Assembly (NCBI GenBank): GCA_027494135.1
Contig: JAOSJK010000001.1
Location: 1-64,000, forward strand
Direction: 5' to 3'
DNA from: Acidimicrobiia bacterium
GTDB taxonomy: Bacteria; Actinomycetota; Acidimicrobiia; IMCC26256; PALSA-610
DNA length: 64,000 nt
Of this stretch, positions 1-9,344 are shown piece after piece. Position 1 is the first letter of the stretch, and each line of letters opens with the position of its first letter. The translations under genes were made by a program, and so were the position numbers. The notes beneath the pieces were generated by a model. That model worked only from the letters and a program-made list of their open reading frames with translations. It had not been told where the DNA came from and did no database searches.

Positions 1-1830
1 GCAGCGAGCCAGCATCGTGCCCGCCACCTGGGCGACCGTCAGCTCGGCGCCCTCCCCGTCCCTCACGGAGAACGAGCCGTTCCACAGCACGACGTCGTCG
101 GTGGGAACGCCGAACAACCCGGCCACCACGGCGCGCATCCGGTCGGCGACGCGCTCGCACGCGCCGAGCACCGCCGCCGTGATCGCGACCCCCAGGCGGC
201 TGCCGCCCGGACCGAACGACGGCGGTGACGACTGCGTGTCGAGCTGGACGACGCGCACCGCGTCCATCTCGACTCCGAAGAAGTCGGCCGCGAGCTGGCT
301 CACGAGCGTGTACTGGCCCTGGCCCTCCAGCGCGAACCCGACCCGCACGGTGACCGCGCCCGAGACGTCCACGCTCACGGTGGCACCTTCGGGCACCCCG
401 GTCTGGGACATGCCCACGATGCTGTACGAGTTCCAGTCGAACACCCCGGGCTCGATCGTGGAGGCCACACCGATGCCGACCAGCCGGCCCTGTGCTCGGG
501 CCTCCGCCTGGCGGCCACGGAGCGTCGGGTAGTCGGCCAGGTCCAGCGCGGCATCGAGCACCTCGGCGTAGCTGCCGCTGTCGTACTCGTTGCCACTCGG
601 GATGGTGTAGGGGAACGCATCCGACGGGATGAAGTTGATCCGGCGGAGCTCCGCCGGATCGATCGCCAGCGCTCGCGCCGCGATGTCCATCAGCTGCTCG
701 AGCACGAAGAAGTGCGGCGGCGGGCCCATGCCGCGGTACGGCGACACCGGAGTCTTGTTGGTCGCCACCAGCGTCAGGTCGTAGCGCGCCGCTCCGATGG
801 CGTAGGGACCGGTGAACGCCGCCAGCGGCTTGGCCGCACCCAGCGCGCCGAAGCCCTCGCCGGTCGCGCCGAGGTCGTCGACGAGCCGGACGGTGAGGGC
901 GGTCACCCGCCCGTCGTCGTCGAGGGCGATCGAGGCCTCGTAGTGGCGATCCCAGGCCTGCCCGCCCCCGGCGACGAGGTACTCGGCCCGGTCCTCGATC
1001 CACTTGACCGGCCGGCCGGCCGCCTTGCGGGACAGCAGGGCGGCGATCTCCATGCCGCGCCCGCCTCCCTTCCCCCCGAAGCTGCCGCCGTGGGGCATGC
1101 TCCTCACGTTGACCTTGTTCGGCGGGATCCCCAGGGTCGACGCCAGGCCGAGCGCGCTCAGCCCCGGAGACTGGATGCTTCCGTGCACCGTGAGCTCGAG
1201 CGTCACCGGATCCCACTCGCAGATGGCGCCGAACGTCTCGGTCGGGTTGGCACCGACCCGGTGCCACCGGAATCGATCCGTGAACACGTGGGTGGCGGAG
1301 GCGAAGGCCGCGTCGACCTCGCCCCACGTGAGCTCGCGCTGCAGCATGACGTTGGTGCCCTTGTCGTCGTGGACGAGCGGGCTGTCCGGCGCCATGGCGT
1401 CGAACGGATCGGTGACCGGCTCCAGGGGCTCGTACTCGACGGCGATGCGCTCGATGGCGTCCTCGGCGATCGCGCGACTGGCGGCGGCGACGGCGGCCAC
1501 CGGTTCCCCCACGAACCGGACCTTCTCGGTGGCGAGGCAGAGCGAGCCCCAGCCCTTCGGCACGCCCGCGGACGGCCTGCACCACGACCGCACGTCGACG
1601 CCCGTCACCACCGCGACGACGCCCGGCAGATCCAGCGCCTCGCCGGCGTCGAGGCTCTCGATGCGGGCATGGGCGAACGGGCTGCGCAGGATCGCGCAGT
1701 GGAGCATGTCGGGCAGGACGACGTCGTCGACGAAGCGCGTCCGGCCGGTGAGCAGCGCGCGGTCCTCCTTGCGGGGAACGCCGTTCCCGATCCACCGGGG
1801 CTTCTCGACAGGGAGGCGCTCGAAGGTCAC
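1..1830 (-). CDS. Molybdenum hydroxylase large subunit (CoxL/xanthine dehydrogenase family), 3' end outside window
   Basis: Large molybdopterin-binding subunit of an aldehyde oxidase/xanthine dehydrogenase-type enzyme; about 610 codons are present and the frame is open to the left edge, so the C-terminus (with the catalytic Glu of the family) is missing. The GTG start overlaps the stop of the small subunit gene (GTGA). Visible motifs: a PRKEDRALLTG-like N-terminus, SFGGKGGGRGMEIAALL in the glycine-rich Mo-domain, and TPVSPYRGMGPPPHFF at the position of the active-site loop. That loop reads PYRGMG, not the AYRCSFR of true (form I) CO dehydrogenase, so CO oxidation is unlikely; the substrate is probably an aldehyde or N-heterocycle (inference). 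Last gene seen of the operon that starts at 7555. Confidence 0.9.
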   Translation of the reverse strand, partial: MTFERLPVEKPRWIGNGVPRKEDRALLTGRTRFVDDVVLPDMLHCAILRSPFAHARIESLDAGEALDLPGVVAVVTGVDVRSWCRPSAGVPKGWGSLCLATEKVRFVGEPVAAVAAASRAIAEDAIERIAVEYEPLEPVTDPFDAMAPDSPLVHDDKGTNVMLQRELTWGEVDAAFASATHVFTDRFRWHRVGANPTETFGAICEWDPVTLELTVHGSIQSPGLSALGLASTLGIPPNKVNVRSMPHGGSFGGKGGGRGMEIAALLSRKAAGRPVKWIEDRAEYLVAGGGQAWDRHYEASIALDDDGRVTALTVRLVDDLGATGEGFGALGAAKPLAAFTGPYAIGAARYDLTLVATNKTPVSPYRGMGPPPHFFVLEQLMDIAARALAIDPAELRRINFIPSDAFPYTIPSGNEYDSGSYAEVLDAALDLADYPTLRGRQAEARAQGRLVGIGVASTIEPGVFDWNSYSIVGMSQTGVPEGATVSVDVSGAVTVRVGFALEGQGQYTLVSQLAADFFGVEMDAVRVVQLDTQSSPPSFGPGGSRLGVAITAAVLGACERVADRMRAVVAGLFGVPTDDVVLWNGSFSVRDGEGAELTVAQVAGTMLARC

Positions 1831-2333
1831 CGCTCCCCTTCCGCCGCCGCGGCCCGCACGTCCGCGGCCGCGCACAGCGCCGACCGCAGGATGCTCTGGT
1901 ACCCGGTGCAACGACAGAGCTGCCCGCCGAGCACCTCCCGGATCTCGTCCTCCCCGGCGCCGGGGTCCTCCGCCAGCAGCGCGTGGAGCGCCATGAGGAT
2001 GCCCGGCGTGCAGTAGCCGCACTGCAGGCCGTGCTCGGCCGCGAAGGCCTCCTGGATCGGATGGAGGTCGCCGTCGACGCCGGTGAGCCCCTCGACGGTC
2101 GTGACCTCGGTGCCGTCGGCCTGCACGGCGAGCATCAGGCACGAGCGGGTCGCCCTGCCGTCGACGACGACGGTGCAGACGCCGCAGACGCCGTGCTCGC
2201 AGCCCACGTGGGTCCCGGTGAGGCCCAGGTCGGTGCGCAACAGCTCGGCCAGGGTCGCGCGCGGCTCCACCTGCGCTTCCCGGGTCACTCCGTTCACCCG
2301 GAGCCGGACCTGGTGCCCGCCGCCCGCCGTCAC
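1827..2333 (-). CDS. Molybdenum hydroxylase small subunit, two [2Fe-2S] clusters (CoxS-like)
   Basis: 168-residue iron-sulfur subunit that passes electrons from the Mo site to the FAD subunit. The plant-type N-terminal cluster motif is seen as GCEHGVCGVCTV near residue 45 with a later Cys, and the C-terminal cluster as QCGYCTPG plus LCRCTGYQ near residues 105-150. Length is typical of the family. Start overlaps the stop of the FAD subunit and its own stop overlaps the large subunit start, so M, S and L subunits are translationally coupled in the usual coxM-S-L order. Confidence 0.95.
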   Translation of the reverse strand: MTAGGGHQVRLRVNGVTREAQVEPRATLAELLRTDLGLTGTHVGCEHGVCGVCTVVVDGRATRSCLMLAVQADGTEVTTVEGLTGVDGDLHPIQEAFAAEHGLQCGYCTPGILMALHALLAEDPGAGEDEIREVLGGQLCRCTGYQSILRSALCAAADVRAAAAEGER

Positions 2334-3217
2334 GACACGTCCGTCCGCGTGGTGGCCCTCGCGACGCCGTCCGCGAGCCCGCGTTCGGTCAGCACGCCGG
2401 CGAGATGGCGGCGGTAGTCGCCGGAGGCATGGATGTCGGCGAGCGGGTTGCGGATAGCGTCGCGCACCACGTCACCGGCACGACGGTGCAGCGCCGGGCC
2501 CGGACGCTCGCCCCGCAGCACCTCCTCGGCGGCGGTCACGCGCGCCGGGGCCGATCCGACTCCGAAGACGACGACGCGGACGTCCGAGAAGCAGCCCTCG
2601 GGGTCGAGACGGACGGTCAGGGCGGTCCCGGCCATCGCGAAGTCGCCGTGACGCCGAGCGAGCTCCGTGAAGGCCCATCCCGTCCCCACCGGCAGGACGG
2701 GGATACCGACCTCGACGAGCAGCTCGTCCTCGGCGAGCGCCGTCGTCAGGGCCGCGACGAAGAAGTCGGCGGCAGGGATCGTCCGCTCGCCGCGGGGTCC
2801 CCGGGCGCGCATCCACCCGTCCGTGACGAGCGCGACCGCGGGGTACTCCGCGGCGGGGTCTGCGTGGGCCATCGACCCTCCGACCGTTCCCCGGCTCCGG
2901 ATCTGGGGGTGACCGATCAGCCGGGTCGCCGCGTGCAGCAGGGGCTGGCGCCGCCGGACGAGCTCCGAGCGCTCGACCGCCCCCTTCGTCGTCATCGCGC
3001 CGAAGACCAGCGCCCCGTCGCGCTCCGAGATGCCGGCGAGGTCCGGGATGCGCCCGAGGTCGACCACCAGCTCCGGACGGGCCAACCGCATGGCCATCAT
3101 CGGCAGCAGGCTCTGGCCGCCGGCGAGGACGGTCGTTTCGCGGTCGGGGTGGTCGAGGAGCGCCACCGCCTCGGCGACGGAGCCGGGAGCCGCGTAGTCG
3201 AAGGATGCAGGCTTCAC
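2330..3217 (-). CDS. Molybdenum hydroxylase FAD subunit (CoxM-like)
   Basis: 295-residue medium subunit with an FAD-binding PCMH domain (AGGQSLLPMMAMRLARP near residue 30, and RGTVGGSMAHADPAAEYP near residue 105) and a C-terminal CO-dehydrogenase flavoprotein domain. I chose the GTG at 3217, which gives the standard start KPASFDYAAPGS, four bases after the stop of the preceding carboxylase-like gene. The reading frame is open further upstream, but that extension is the out-of-frame tail of the neighbour. FAD takes electrons from the small subunit and hands them to an acceptor. Confidence 0.93.
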   Translation of the reverse strand: MKPASFDYAAPGSVAEAVALLDHPDRETTVLAGGQSLLPMMAMRLARPELVVDLGRIPDLAGISERDGALVFGAMTTKGAVERSELVRRRQPLLHAATRLIGHPQIRSRGTVGGSMAHADPAAEYPAVALVTDGWMRARGPRGERTIPAADFFVAALTTALAEDELLVEVGIPVLPVGTGWAFTELARRHGDFAMAGTALTVRLDPEGCFSDVRVVVFGVGSAPARVTAAEEVLRGERPGPALHRRAGDVVRDAIRNPLADIHASGDYRRHLAGVLTERGLADGVARATTRTDVS

Positions 3218-3221
3218 GGCC

Positions 3222-5406
3222 TCAGAACTCGAAGTCGTCGGGCAGGGCCCAGAACGCACGCAGCTCGGTGCCGTAGCTCGGCGACAGCTCCATCGACGAG
3301 CGCCACATGGCGAGCACCGCGGGATCCATGTTCTCCCTGGCGAGGATCTTCCGGCGCTCGGCGACCCACCAGTCCTTGAAGGGGACGGCCTTGCGCTTGC
3401 GCTCCTCACGGATCTCGGCGCGCCGCCGCTCGGTGGCGGCGCGATCGACGCTGCAGGCGCCGTTCTGCGAGATGACCGCGCCGTTGATCTCGGTCGCCAC
3501 GCGGACGCTGGTCCATCCCTTGTCGAGGTCGTCCTGGATCGCGGCCGGGTCGCGCTCGATCGGGTCGCCCATCGCCTGCGCCCCGGAGATCGGGTGGACG
3601 ATCAGGTCGTAGTTCTGCAGGGGCTCGTGCGTCACGAACGGCGCGTCACCCTCGGTCACGAGCTCGGCGGCCGAGATGCTGACGGAGATGTGGGGTCGCT
3701 CGGCCGGCCCCCGCTCGTGCACGAGCGGCCGGCGTGCCTCGACGAGCTCCTTGACGTTCGTCCCGTGCGCGTAGCTCGGCGTGTCGGTCCAGGTCGGGTA
3801 GGCGCCGTACATGCCGTGGTTCGCCACCGTCCGGGAGCGCATGCCGGCGTCGCCGCACTGGTAGTCGATCCCCGACGGGGTGTTGTGCACCATCCAGACG
3901 GCCGTGTGCCCGAGGCCACCGCGGAAGCGGCCGTAGCCACCCGAGTCGGGTTCGACGTTCCGGCCGAGGTACAGGATCGGGTAGTAGAGCTCGGTGACCT
4001 CGGCGTTGCCGAAGTCGGCGTTGGGCGTGTAGATGCACCAGGCGCTGTTCTCGCCGTCGCCAAAGCCCCCTCGCCGGGGAGCCGTTGCTCGCCTGCTCCA
4101 GCGTCAGGCCCGCCAGGTAGTACCCGAGCTGGGTGATGCCGGCGAACTCCGCGGTCATCGTCGTGGCGGCACCGGCAGCCATCTCCTCGACGAACCCGCG
4201 CATCTGGAAGAGGCGGCCGAACATCTCGTAGAGGTTCGACATCCAGATGACCGACGGCGCCCACGCCACACCGGACGACGCCGAGTAGTCCTTCTCGAAC
4301 GGGTTCGCCCACGAACCGTCCGGCGGGGTCTCCACCGTCCAAGCCGAGGCCGGTCCCGAGTTGAACATGTCGAAGCCGATGAGGTGGGAGTAGCCGTTGA
4401 GCAGACCGGACCGGAGTGCCATGGGGCTGATGTTCTCCCCGAACGGCACCGTGCCGCTCGCTCCGCGGAGCGAGAAGTTCACGCTGGCGTCGGCCTTGAT
4501 CTCCACCTCCATCGGGAGATTGAACAGGCAGTCGACGTCCTGCTTCCCCAGGATTGTGTGCTTGTCCTTCATCGCCAGGTCCTTGAACTGGGACTTGCGG
4601 GCACGCCCGGGGACCGTCTGGGACGCAACGCGGCCCACGGCGTAGCGGCGGCTGTCTTCCACGTACTCGCGCGTGGCCGCCATGAAGAAGTCGAGTCCGT
4701 ACTTGTCGATAACCGCGGTCACGCGCTCGCGGATCGTCACGCAGCCGGCAAGACGCCCGCGGGCGTCACCGAGCACGAAGTCGGGTGTCCGCGTACGAGA
4801 GCGGATGCGCATGTCGTACCAGGGGTAGAAGCTGTCGTTCTCGCCCACCTTCTCCATGGAGATGCAGAGTCCGTCGCTGTAGCAGTCGGGGTTGAGGAAG
4901 CCCACCGACCCGGGCGTCACCGAACCGCAGTCGCTGACGTGGCTGACGGCGGTAGCCCACGCGACGAGGGTGTCTCCGTAGAAGATCGGCATCGCCGAGT
5001 CGAAGTCGGGAGAGTGGATACCGCCGAAGTGGGGGTCGTTGTTCTCGAAGATGTCCCCCTGCTTGAATCCCGGGTAGTCCTCGTAGCCCAGCTCGATGAA
5101 GCTGCGCACCATGTCGGCGAGGAGGCTCACGTGGGCGGTGATGCCGCGCGAGACGCAGACGGCCTCACCCGTGGGCAGGTTCAGCGCCCACAGCGCGTCG
5201 CCGCCCTCGACGGCGATCGGGGACGAAGACACCTTGCATCCCGTCTCCCACGCGATGTTGCACATATTCGAGAGGACATGCCACATCCCCTCGTACGTAC
5301 CCGGATCGCGCTCCTTGTTCTCGAGCGTCTCCAAGCCGAATAGGTGGCCCGTCCGCGCGAAGGCCTCGTCGTTGGCGCGCAGCTGCTCCTGGAGACTCTT
5401 GCTCAC
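3222..5406 (-). CDS. Acetone carboxylase alpha-like / hydantoinase B family subunit (one frame break)
   Basis: About 727 residues after correction. Hydantoinase B/oxoprolinase-family subunit; features such as GDIFENNDPHFGG and the overall length fit the alpha subunit of acetone/acetophenone carboxylases. Such enzymes use ATP for carboxylation of a ketone or for hydrolysis of a cyclic amide. The GTG start overlaps the stop of the beta-like subunit gene (GTGA). The frame breaks at the C-run 4066-4070: dropping one base gives a continuous SPARGFGDGENSAW and joins both parts. No gamma subunit (about 170 residues in acetone carboxylase) is seen nearby, so the exact substrate is open. Confidence 0.85.
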
Positions 5407-7555
5407 GATCGTACTTCCTTCCGCTCGAGCCAGTAGATGTCGTGGGCGTCGATACGCACGTGCCATTCGGGAGGGACGAAGAGCGTCGTGTTCGACGCCT
5501 CGATCACGGCCAGGCCGTCGATCTCGTTGCCGGGCTTGAGATCCTCCATGCGCCAGATGTCGGCGTCGTTCCAACGGCCGTGCTGGAAGACCGGCCGCTT
5601 GCCCTTGTTGGCACGGCTATCGGGCTCCTTGGGTGCAAGCTCTTGCGCCGGCAGCTTCGGCTTCATCGTGCTGACCTTGGCGATGACGCACACCTCGGTC
5701 ACCTGGTAGGCGCCGACGTCGGGCTTCGCTACCAGCGTGAACATCTTCGTGTACTGGTCTTCGTACGCCTTGACCAGCGCCCGCATGTCGTCGGCGGTAT
5801 CGATCCGGGCAACCGGCGAGGTCACCTCGATGTCGTCGAGCTGACCCATGTACTTCATGTAGATGACGCGCGTTGTCGTTATCTGGTCGGCCGAGAACCC
5901 CTCGTCGCCCAGCTCGGTGAGGAGCTCCTTCTCGAGTGCGTCCCACGCAAGGTTCACGGGCTGCAGGTAGGCGACCTTCATGGCGTCGTCGAGATCCGGC
6001 GTCAGCACGGTCGCCACGCTCTTGTGCCGCCTGTGCGAGTAGTCCATGCATGCCCCACCCCAGGCCGAGAAGGCGCCCGCGTGCGGAACCGTCGCCACGG
6101 CCTTCCAGGGTGATCCCCGGCGTAGCCCAGCAGGTGCATGGGGCCGGCTCCCCCGTAGCCGAGCAGTACGTAGTCGCGCAGGTCGTGCCCGACCATCAGG
6201 CTGCGCACCAGGTGCTCACGCATCATGAGGTTCAGGAGATCGAGGCAGGTCTCGGCCGCTACGTAGACGTCGAGGCCGAGCGGGTCGGCGATCTCCTTCT
6301 TGAAGAGGTCGTACGACACCTGCTTGTTCACCTTCAGCTTGCCGCCTAGGTAGTTGTCCTCGTTGAGGATCCCGAGCAGCAGGTTGGCATCGTTGATCGT
6401 GGGCGTCGTGTTGCCGGCCTCGAGGAAGGTCGGACCCGGTGTTCCGCCGGCAGAGTCGGGGCCGAGCTTGATCCGCTTCGTCTGCGGATCGAGCCGGATG
6501 TAGGTGCCGGTACCGGCGCCGATCGACGTGATGCCCAACATCGGCACGTTGACGTACATGTCCTGGAAGCCCGGTTCCCGATCGATCGGCAGCACACCGG
6601 CAGTGATCGCGCCAGCGTCGAACGACGTCCCACCCACGTCGGAGCAGACGATGTTGTCCTCGTTGATGACGGTCGACAGGTACTTGGCGCCCATCAGCCC
6701 ACCGACGGGGCCGGACATCGCCGCCTCGAAGAGCCGCGGGTATCGGATGTCGGTGATGCCGCCGTAACCCAGCACGGTCTTCAGGCTGTGCTTGTAGCCG
6801 ACCTTGCCCAGCTCCTCCTCGATGCGGAGCAGCTGTCGGCGCGCCGCGCTCGAGGCGTACGCCTGGATCACCGTTGCGTTCGCCCGTGACACCTCGCGAG
6901 CGGTCGGCGCCACCTGGCTCGACAGCTCGAGTGGGACCTCTCGGCCGATCTTGCTCATCACGTTCCGGGCGATCTCGGCCGCTTGCTCCTCGTGTGCGGG
7001 ATTCGTGTACGAGTGCAGGAAGACGATCGCGATCACCTCGCAACCCTCGTCCTGCAGCAGCTCACGGACGCCCTGCTCGACCTCGTGCTCGTAGAGGGGG
7101 ATCACCGGCTGGCCGAACATGTCGATCCGCTCGGTTACCCCGCGCGCCTGCTTGCGCGGCACCAGCGGCTCACGGTGCCGGCGGTACTGCATGTGCGTGA
7201 TCTCCGGCCACTGCGCGCCTATGAAGGTCTGCGAGCCACGACCCTGGGCGATGATGTCCTCGAAGCCCCGCGTGACCAACAGCCCCGTCTTGGCGCCGGA
7301 CATGTTGATCACGGTGTTCAGCATCGACGTCCCGGTGTAGATCGACGTCTCGATCTGCCGTCCGAAGGTGCGACCCTCACCCTTCGGATCGATGCCGAGC
7401 TGCTCGAGGGCCTCCTCGAGCGACTCCATGTAGCCGACGCTCTCGTCGGCCGGTGATGTGGGCGCCTTGCCGATGACGCTCCGTCCCCGCTCGTCCACGA
7501 CGATGACATCCGTCATGGTCCCGCCGGCGTCACAAGCCACGAAGTACCGCTCCAT
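5403..7555 (-). CDS. Acetone carboxylase beta-like / hydantoinase A family subunit (one frame break)
   Basis: About 717 residues after correction, the length of acetone carboxylase beta. ASKHA-type nucleotide fold: DAGGTMTDVIVVDE at residue 8, IYTGTSMLN near 95, CSDVGGTSFDAGAI near 330, LGPDSAG near 395, GYGGAGPMH near 480, and the C-terminal PGNEIDGLAVIEAS. Known AcxA proteins have the same blocks. ATG at 7555 is preceded by a GGAAAGG ribosome site. One base is missing in the C-run 6115-6118; adding it gives GYAGGSPWKAVATVPHAG. First gene of the operon with the alpha-like subunit and the molybdenum hydroxylase. A lactamase role (as in caprolactamase) is an alternative. Confidence 0.87.
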
Positions 7556-7889
7556 GCCGGTCCCTACCTTTCCGACGACTTGTTCTGGCCAAAAGGGCGG
7601 TCGGAGCCCCTCCGGCGGCCGAACCACCTACCTACTCTGCGCACGAGCTGCCCTACTGCGCCCACGACGCCCTCCCGAATGCCAACGCGATGGGGACCGG
7701 CTGCGTCTCAGCCGGGCTCGCGGCCCGCTCACTACCCTTACCTTTGCACGCGCGCGCCTACACCCTGTTCCGGACAACGGTTCCACAAATACGTCTCGCT
7801 GGTCAAGTATTCCTACCGGCCGGTCGAGGCGCTACTTTGGTACGGACAACCGAACCGACCGCCTGATCGCCGACCAGGAGAACGACACG
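7556..7889. other. Divergent intergenic region between carboxylase operon and nitronate monooxygenase
   Basis: 334 bp without a credible gene. It must hold promoters for both directions. Towards the plus strand, TACTTT (7833-7838) is a possible -10 for the monooxygenase gene, with a perfect palindrome (7815-7824) just upstream. CGGACAAC occurs twice, at 7771 and 7843. An open frame runs through the region into the monooxygenase, but the ATG at 7890 has the ribosome site AGGAG and begins the conserved protein. Confidence 0.6.
7815..7824. promoter_or_regulatory. Palindrome ACCGGCCGGT, possible TetR-type operator
   Basis: A perfect 10-bp palindrome lying upstream of the putative -10 (7833) of the nitronate monooxygenase gene. 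A 9/10 copy (ACCGGCCGGC) occurs at 9301-9310, just before the tetR gene of the same run. Similar GC-rich words occur by chance in this genome, so the operator call is weak. Confidence 0.3.
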
Positions 7890-8990
7890 ATGCCCAAGGA
7901 CCCGCTGCGGACGAAGCTCTGTGACCTGCTCGGCATCGAGTACCCGGTGATCGCCTTCACACACTGCAAGGACGTCGCTGTCGCGGTGATCAACGCCGGT
8001 GGGTTCGCCGTGCTCGGCGAGGCCATGCACACCCCCGAGGAGATCGGCGCCGACATCGCCTGGATCCGGGAGCGGGTCGAGGGGCGGCCCTACGGAGTCG
8101 ACCTCCTTCTGCCGGCGTCGGCGCCTCCCTCGGGCTCCCTCGACGACCTCCAGGCCAAGATCCCCGTGAGCCACCGCGACTTCGCCCGCCGGATCAAGGA
8201 CAAGTACGACGTGCCCGATCCCAAGGGCCCCGTCGCCCTCCACACGTGGGGCGGCCTCAACCAGGAGCTGGCGCGCGCACAGTTCGAGGTGGTGCTCGAC
8301 GAGCGGGTGCCCGTCATCGCATCGGGCCTCGGCAGCCCGGCCTTCCTCCTCGATGCCGCCCACGAGCGCGACATGGTCGTCCTCGGTCTGGTCGGCAAGG
8401 CCCGCCAGGCGAAGCGCCAGATCGAGGCCGGCGTCGACGTGATAGTCGCCCAGGGCTACGACGCCGCAGGGCACACCGGATCGACCGGGACCTTCTCGAT
8501 AGTCGCCGAGGTCGCCGCGATAGCCGGTGACACGCCGGTCGTCGCCGCCGGCGGCGTGACGACGGGCCGTCATCTGGCGGCGGCGCTCTGCCTCGGTGCG
8601 AGCGGAGTCTGGACGGGGACGCTCTGGCTCGCGTCCCGGGAGTCCGACGTCGACATGGTCGTCAAGGAACGGCTCCTCACGGCCACGGCCGACGACACGA
8701 CGCACAGCAAGTGCATCTCGGGGATGACGATGCGCGTTCTCAAGTGCCCATGGACCGAGGAGTGGGCCGGACCCGAGGCCCCCGATCCGCTCTCGCCCCC
8801 GTATCAGATGCTCCTCAGCGCCGACTACATCCAGGGCGCGAACGACCATCACCGTGGCGACCTCATGACCGAGGCCGCCGGTCAGGGCGTCGGGTTCGTG
8901 ACGTCGATGAAGCCGGCGCGCCAGATCCTCTTCGACGTCGTCGAGGAGGCCCTCGACACCTTCGAGGGCCTGGTCGGCGACCTCACCTAG
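7890..8990 (+). CDS. Nitronate monooxygenase / 2-nitropropane dioxygenase family flavoprotein
   Basis: 366-residue FMN-dependent TIM-barrel enzyme. The N-terminus LCDLLGIEYPVIAF and the phosphate-binding stretch AQGYDAAGHTGSTGTFS plus VVAAGGVTTG are the family signature; the AGHTG histidine is the expected catalytic base. ATG chosen because AGGAG lies 8 bases upstream and conserved sequence starts here. Such enzymes oxidise nitronates, but in catabolic clusters relatives (e.g. IpdC, also present at 29837) act on acyl-CoA or ring intermediates. First gene of a plus-strand run ending in tetR, so it may be controlled by that repressor. Confidence 0.88.
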   Translation: MPKDPLRTKLCDLLGIEYPVIAFTHCKDVAVAVINAGGFAVLGEAMHTPEEIGADIAWIRERVEGRPYGVDLLLPASAPPSGSLDDLQAKIPVSHRDFARRIKDKYDVPDPKGPVALHTWGGLNQELARAQFEVVLDERVPVIASGLGSPAFLLDAAHERDMVVLGLVGKARQAKRQIEAGVDVIVAQGYDAAGHTGSTGTFSIVAEVAAIAGDTPVVAAGGVTTGRHLAAALCLGASGVWTGTLWLASRESDVDMVVKERLLTATADDTTHSKCISGMTMRVLKCPWTEEWAGPEAPDPLSPPYQMLLSADYIQGANDHHRGDLMTEAAGQGVGFVTSMKPARQILFDVVEEALDTFEGLVGDLT

Positions 8991-8994
8991 TCCC

Positions 8995-9273
8995 GTGGGC
9001 ACCGTCCGGGGCTTCGACTCCGAAATGGCCGGTCGGCGGGCCGAGTGCGATGGCGGTTCCGCTCTCGAGGGCACCCGCTTCGCCGCGCGCGAGGAGTACG
9101 CCGGCACTCTGACGGGCGACTTCGTGGAGGAGGGCGATCCCGCCTGGCGCTGGTACGTGCTCGGCGACCTGACCAGGGCGCCGAACGGGTACCCGCACGA
9201 CACCGTCTGGTGCGAGGCGGGCAACCTCTTCGTGGTCGACGACACCGAGAGGCGAGCCGGAGGTACGGGTTAG
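8995..9273 (+). CDS. Small hypothetical protein
   Basis: 92 residues from GTG, four bases after the monooxygenase stop. Third codon positions are almost all G or C, and the C-terminal half (GYPHDTVWCEAGNLFVVDD) looks like real protein, so I favour this strand over the opposing open frame. I do not recognise the family: no membrane segment, no signal peptide, one Cys pair absent. The placement between monooxygenase and tetR suggests co-transcription. Confidence 0.55.
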   Translation: MGTVRGFDSEMAGRRAECDGGSALEGTRFAAREEYAGTLTGDFVEEGDPAWRWYVLGDLTRAPNGYPHDTVWCEAGNLFVVDDTERRAGGTG

Positions 9274-9301
9274 GCGGCCGCGGTCCAGCGGCCGCGGTCC
9301 A
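9274..9301. repeat. Two tandem copies of a 14-bp unit
   Basis: GCGGCCGCGGTCCA occurs twice without a gap (9274-9287 and 9288-9301), directly after the stop of the small hypothetical gene and followed by ACCGGCCGGCCGCGG. The segment is strongly self-complementary and lies 44 bp before the tetR start, so it may form a hairpin or bind a regulator. Confidence 0.8.
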
Positions 9302-9344
9302 CCGGCCGGCCGCGGATTCCGACCGTTCGAGAGAGGGGAAGCAC

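Noticed and set aside
1-1830. Aerobic CO dehydrogenase (form I CoxL)
   Set aside because: The active-site loop reads PYRGMG and lacks the AYRCSFR motif.
712-2016. Long plus-strand frames over the molybdenum hydroxylase genes
   Set aside because: They are mirror images of the minus-strand genes: Arg/Pro/Gly-rich, no family motifs, while the minus strand gives complete CoxL/S/M signatures.
7458-7889. Upstream extension of the nitronate monooxygenase frame
   Set aside because: No conserved sequence in this part, and the ATG at 7890 has its own ribosome site.
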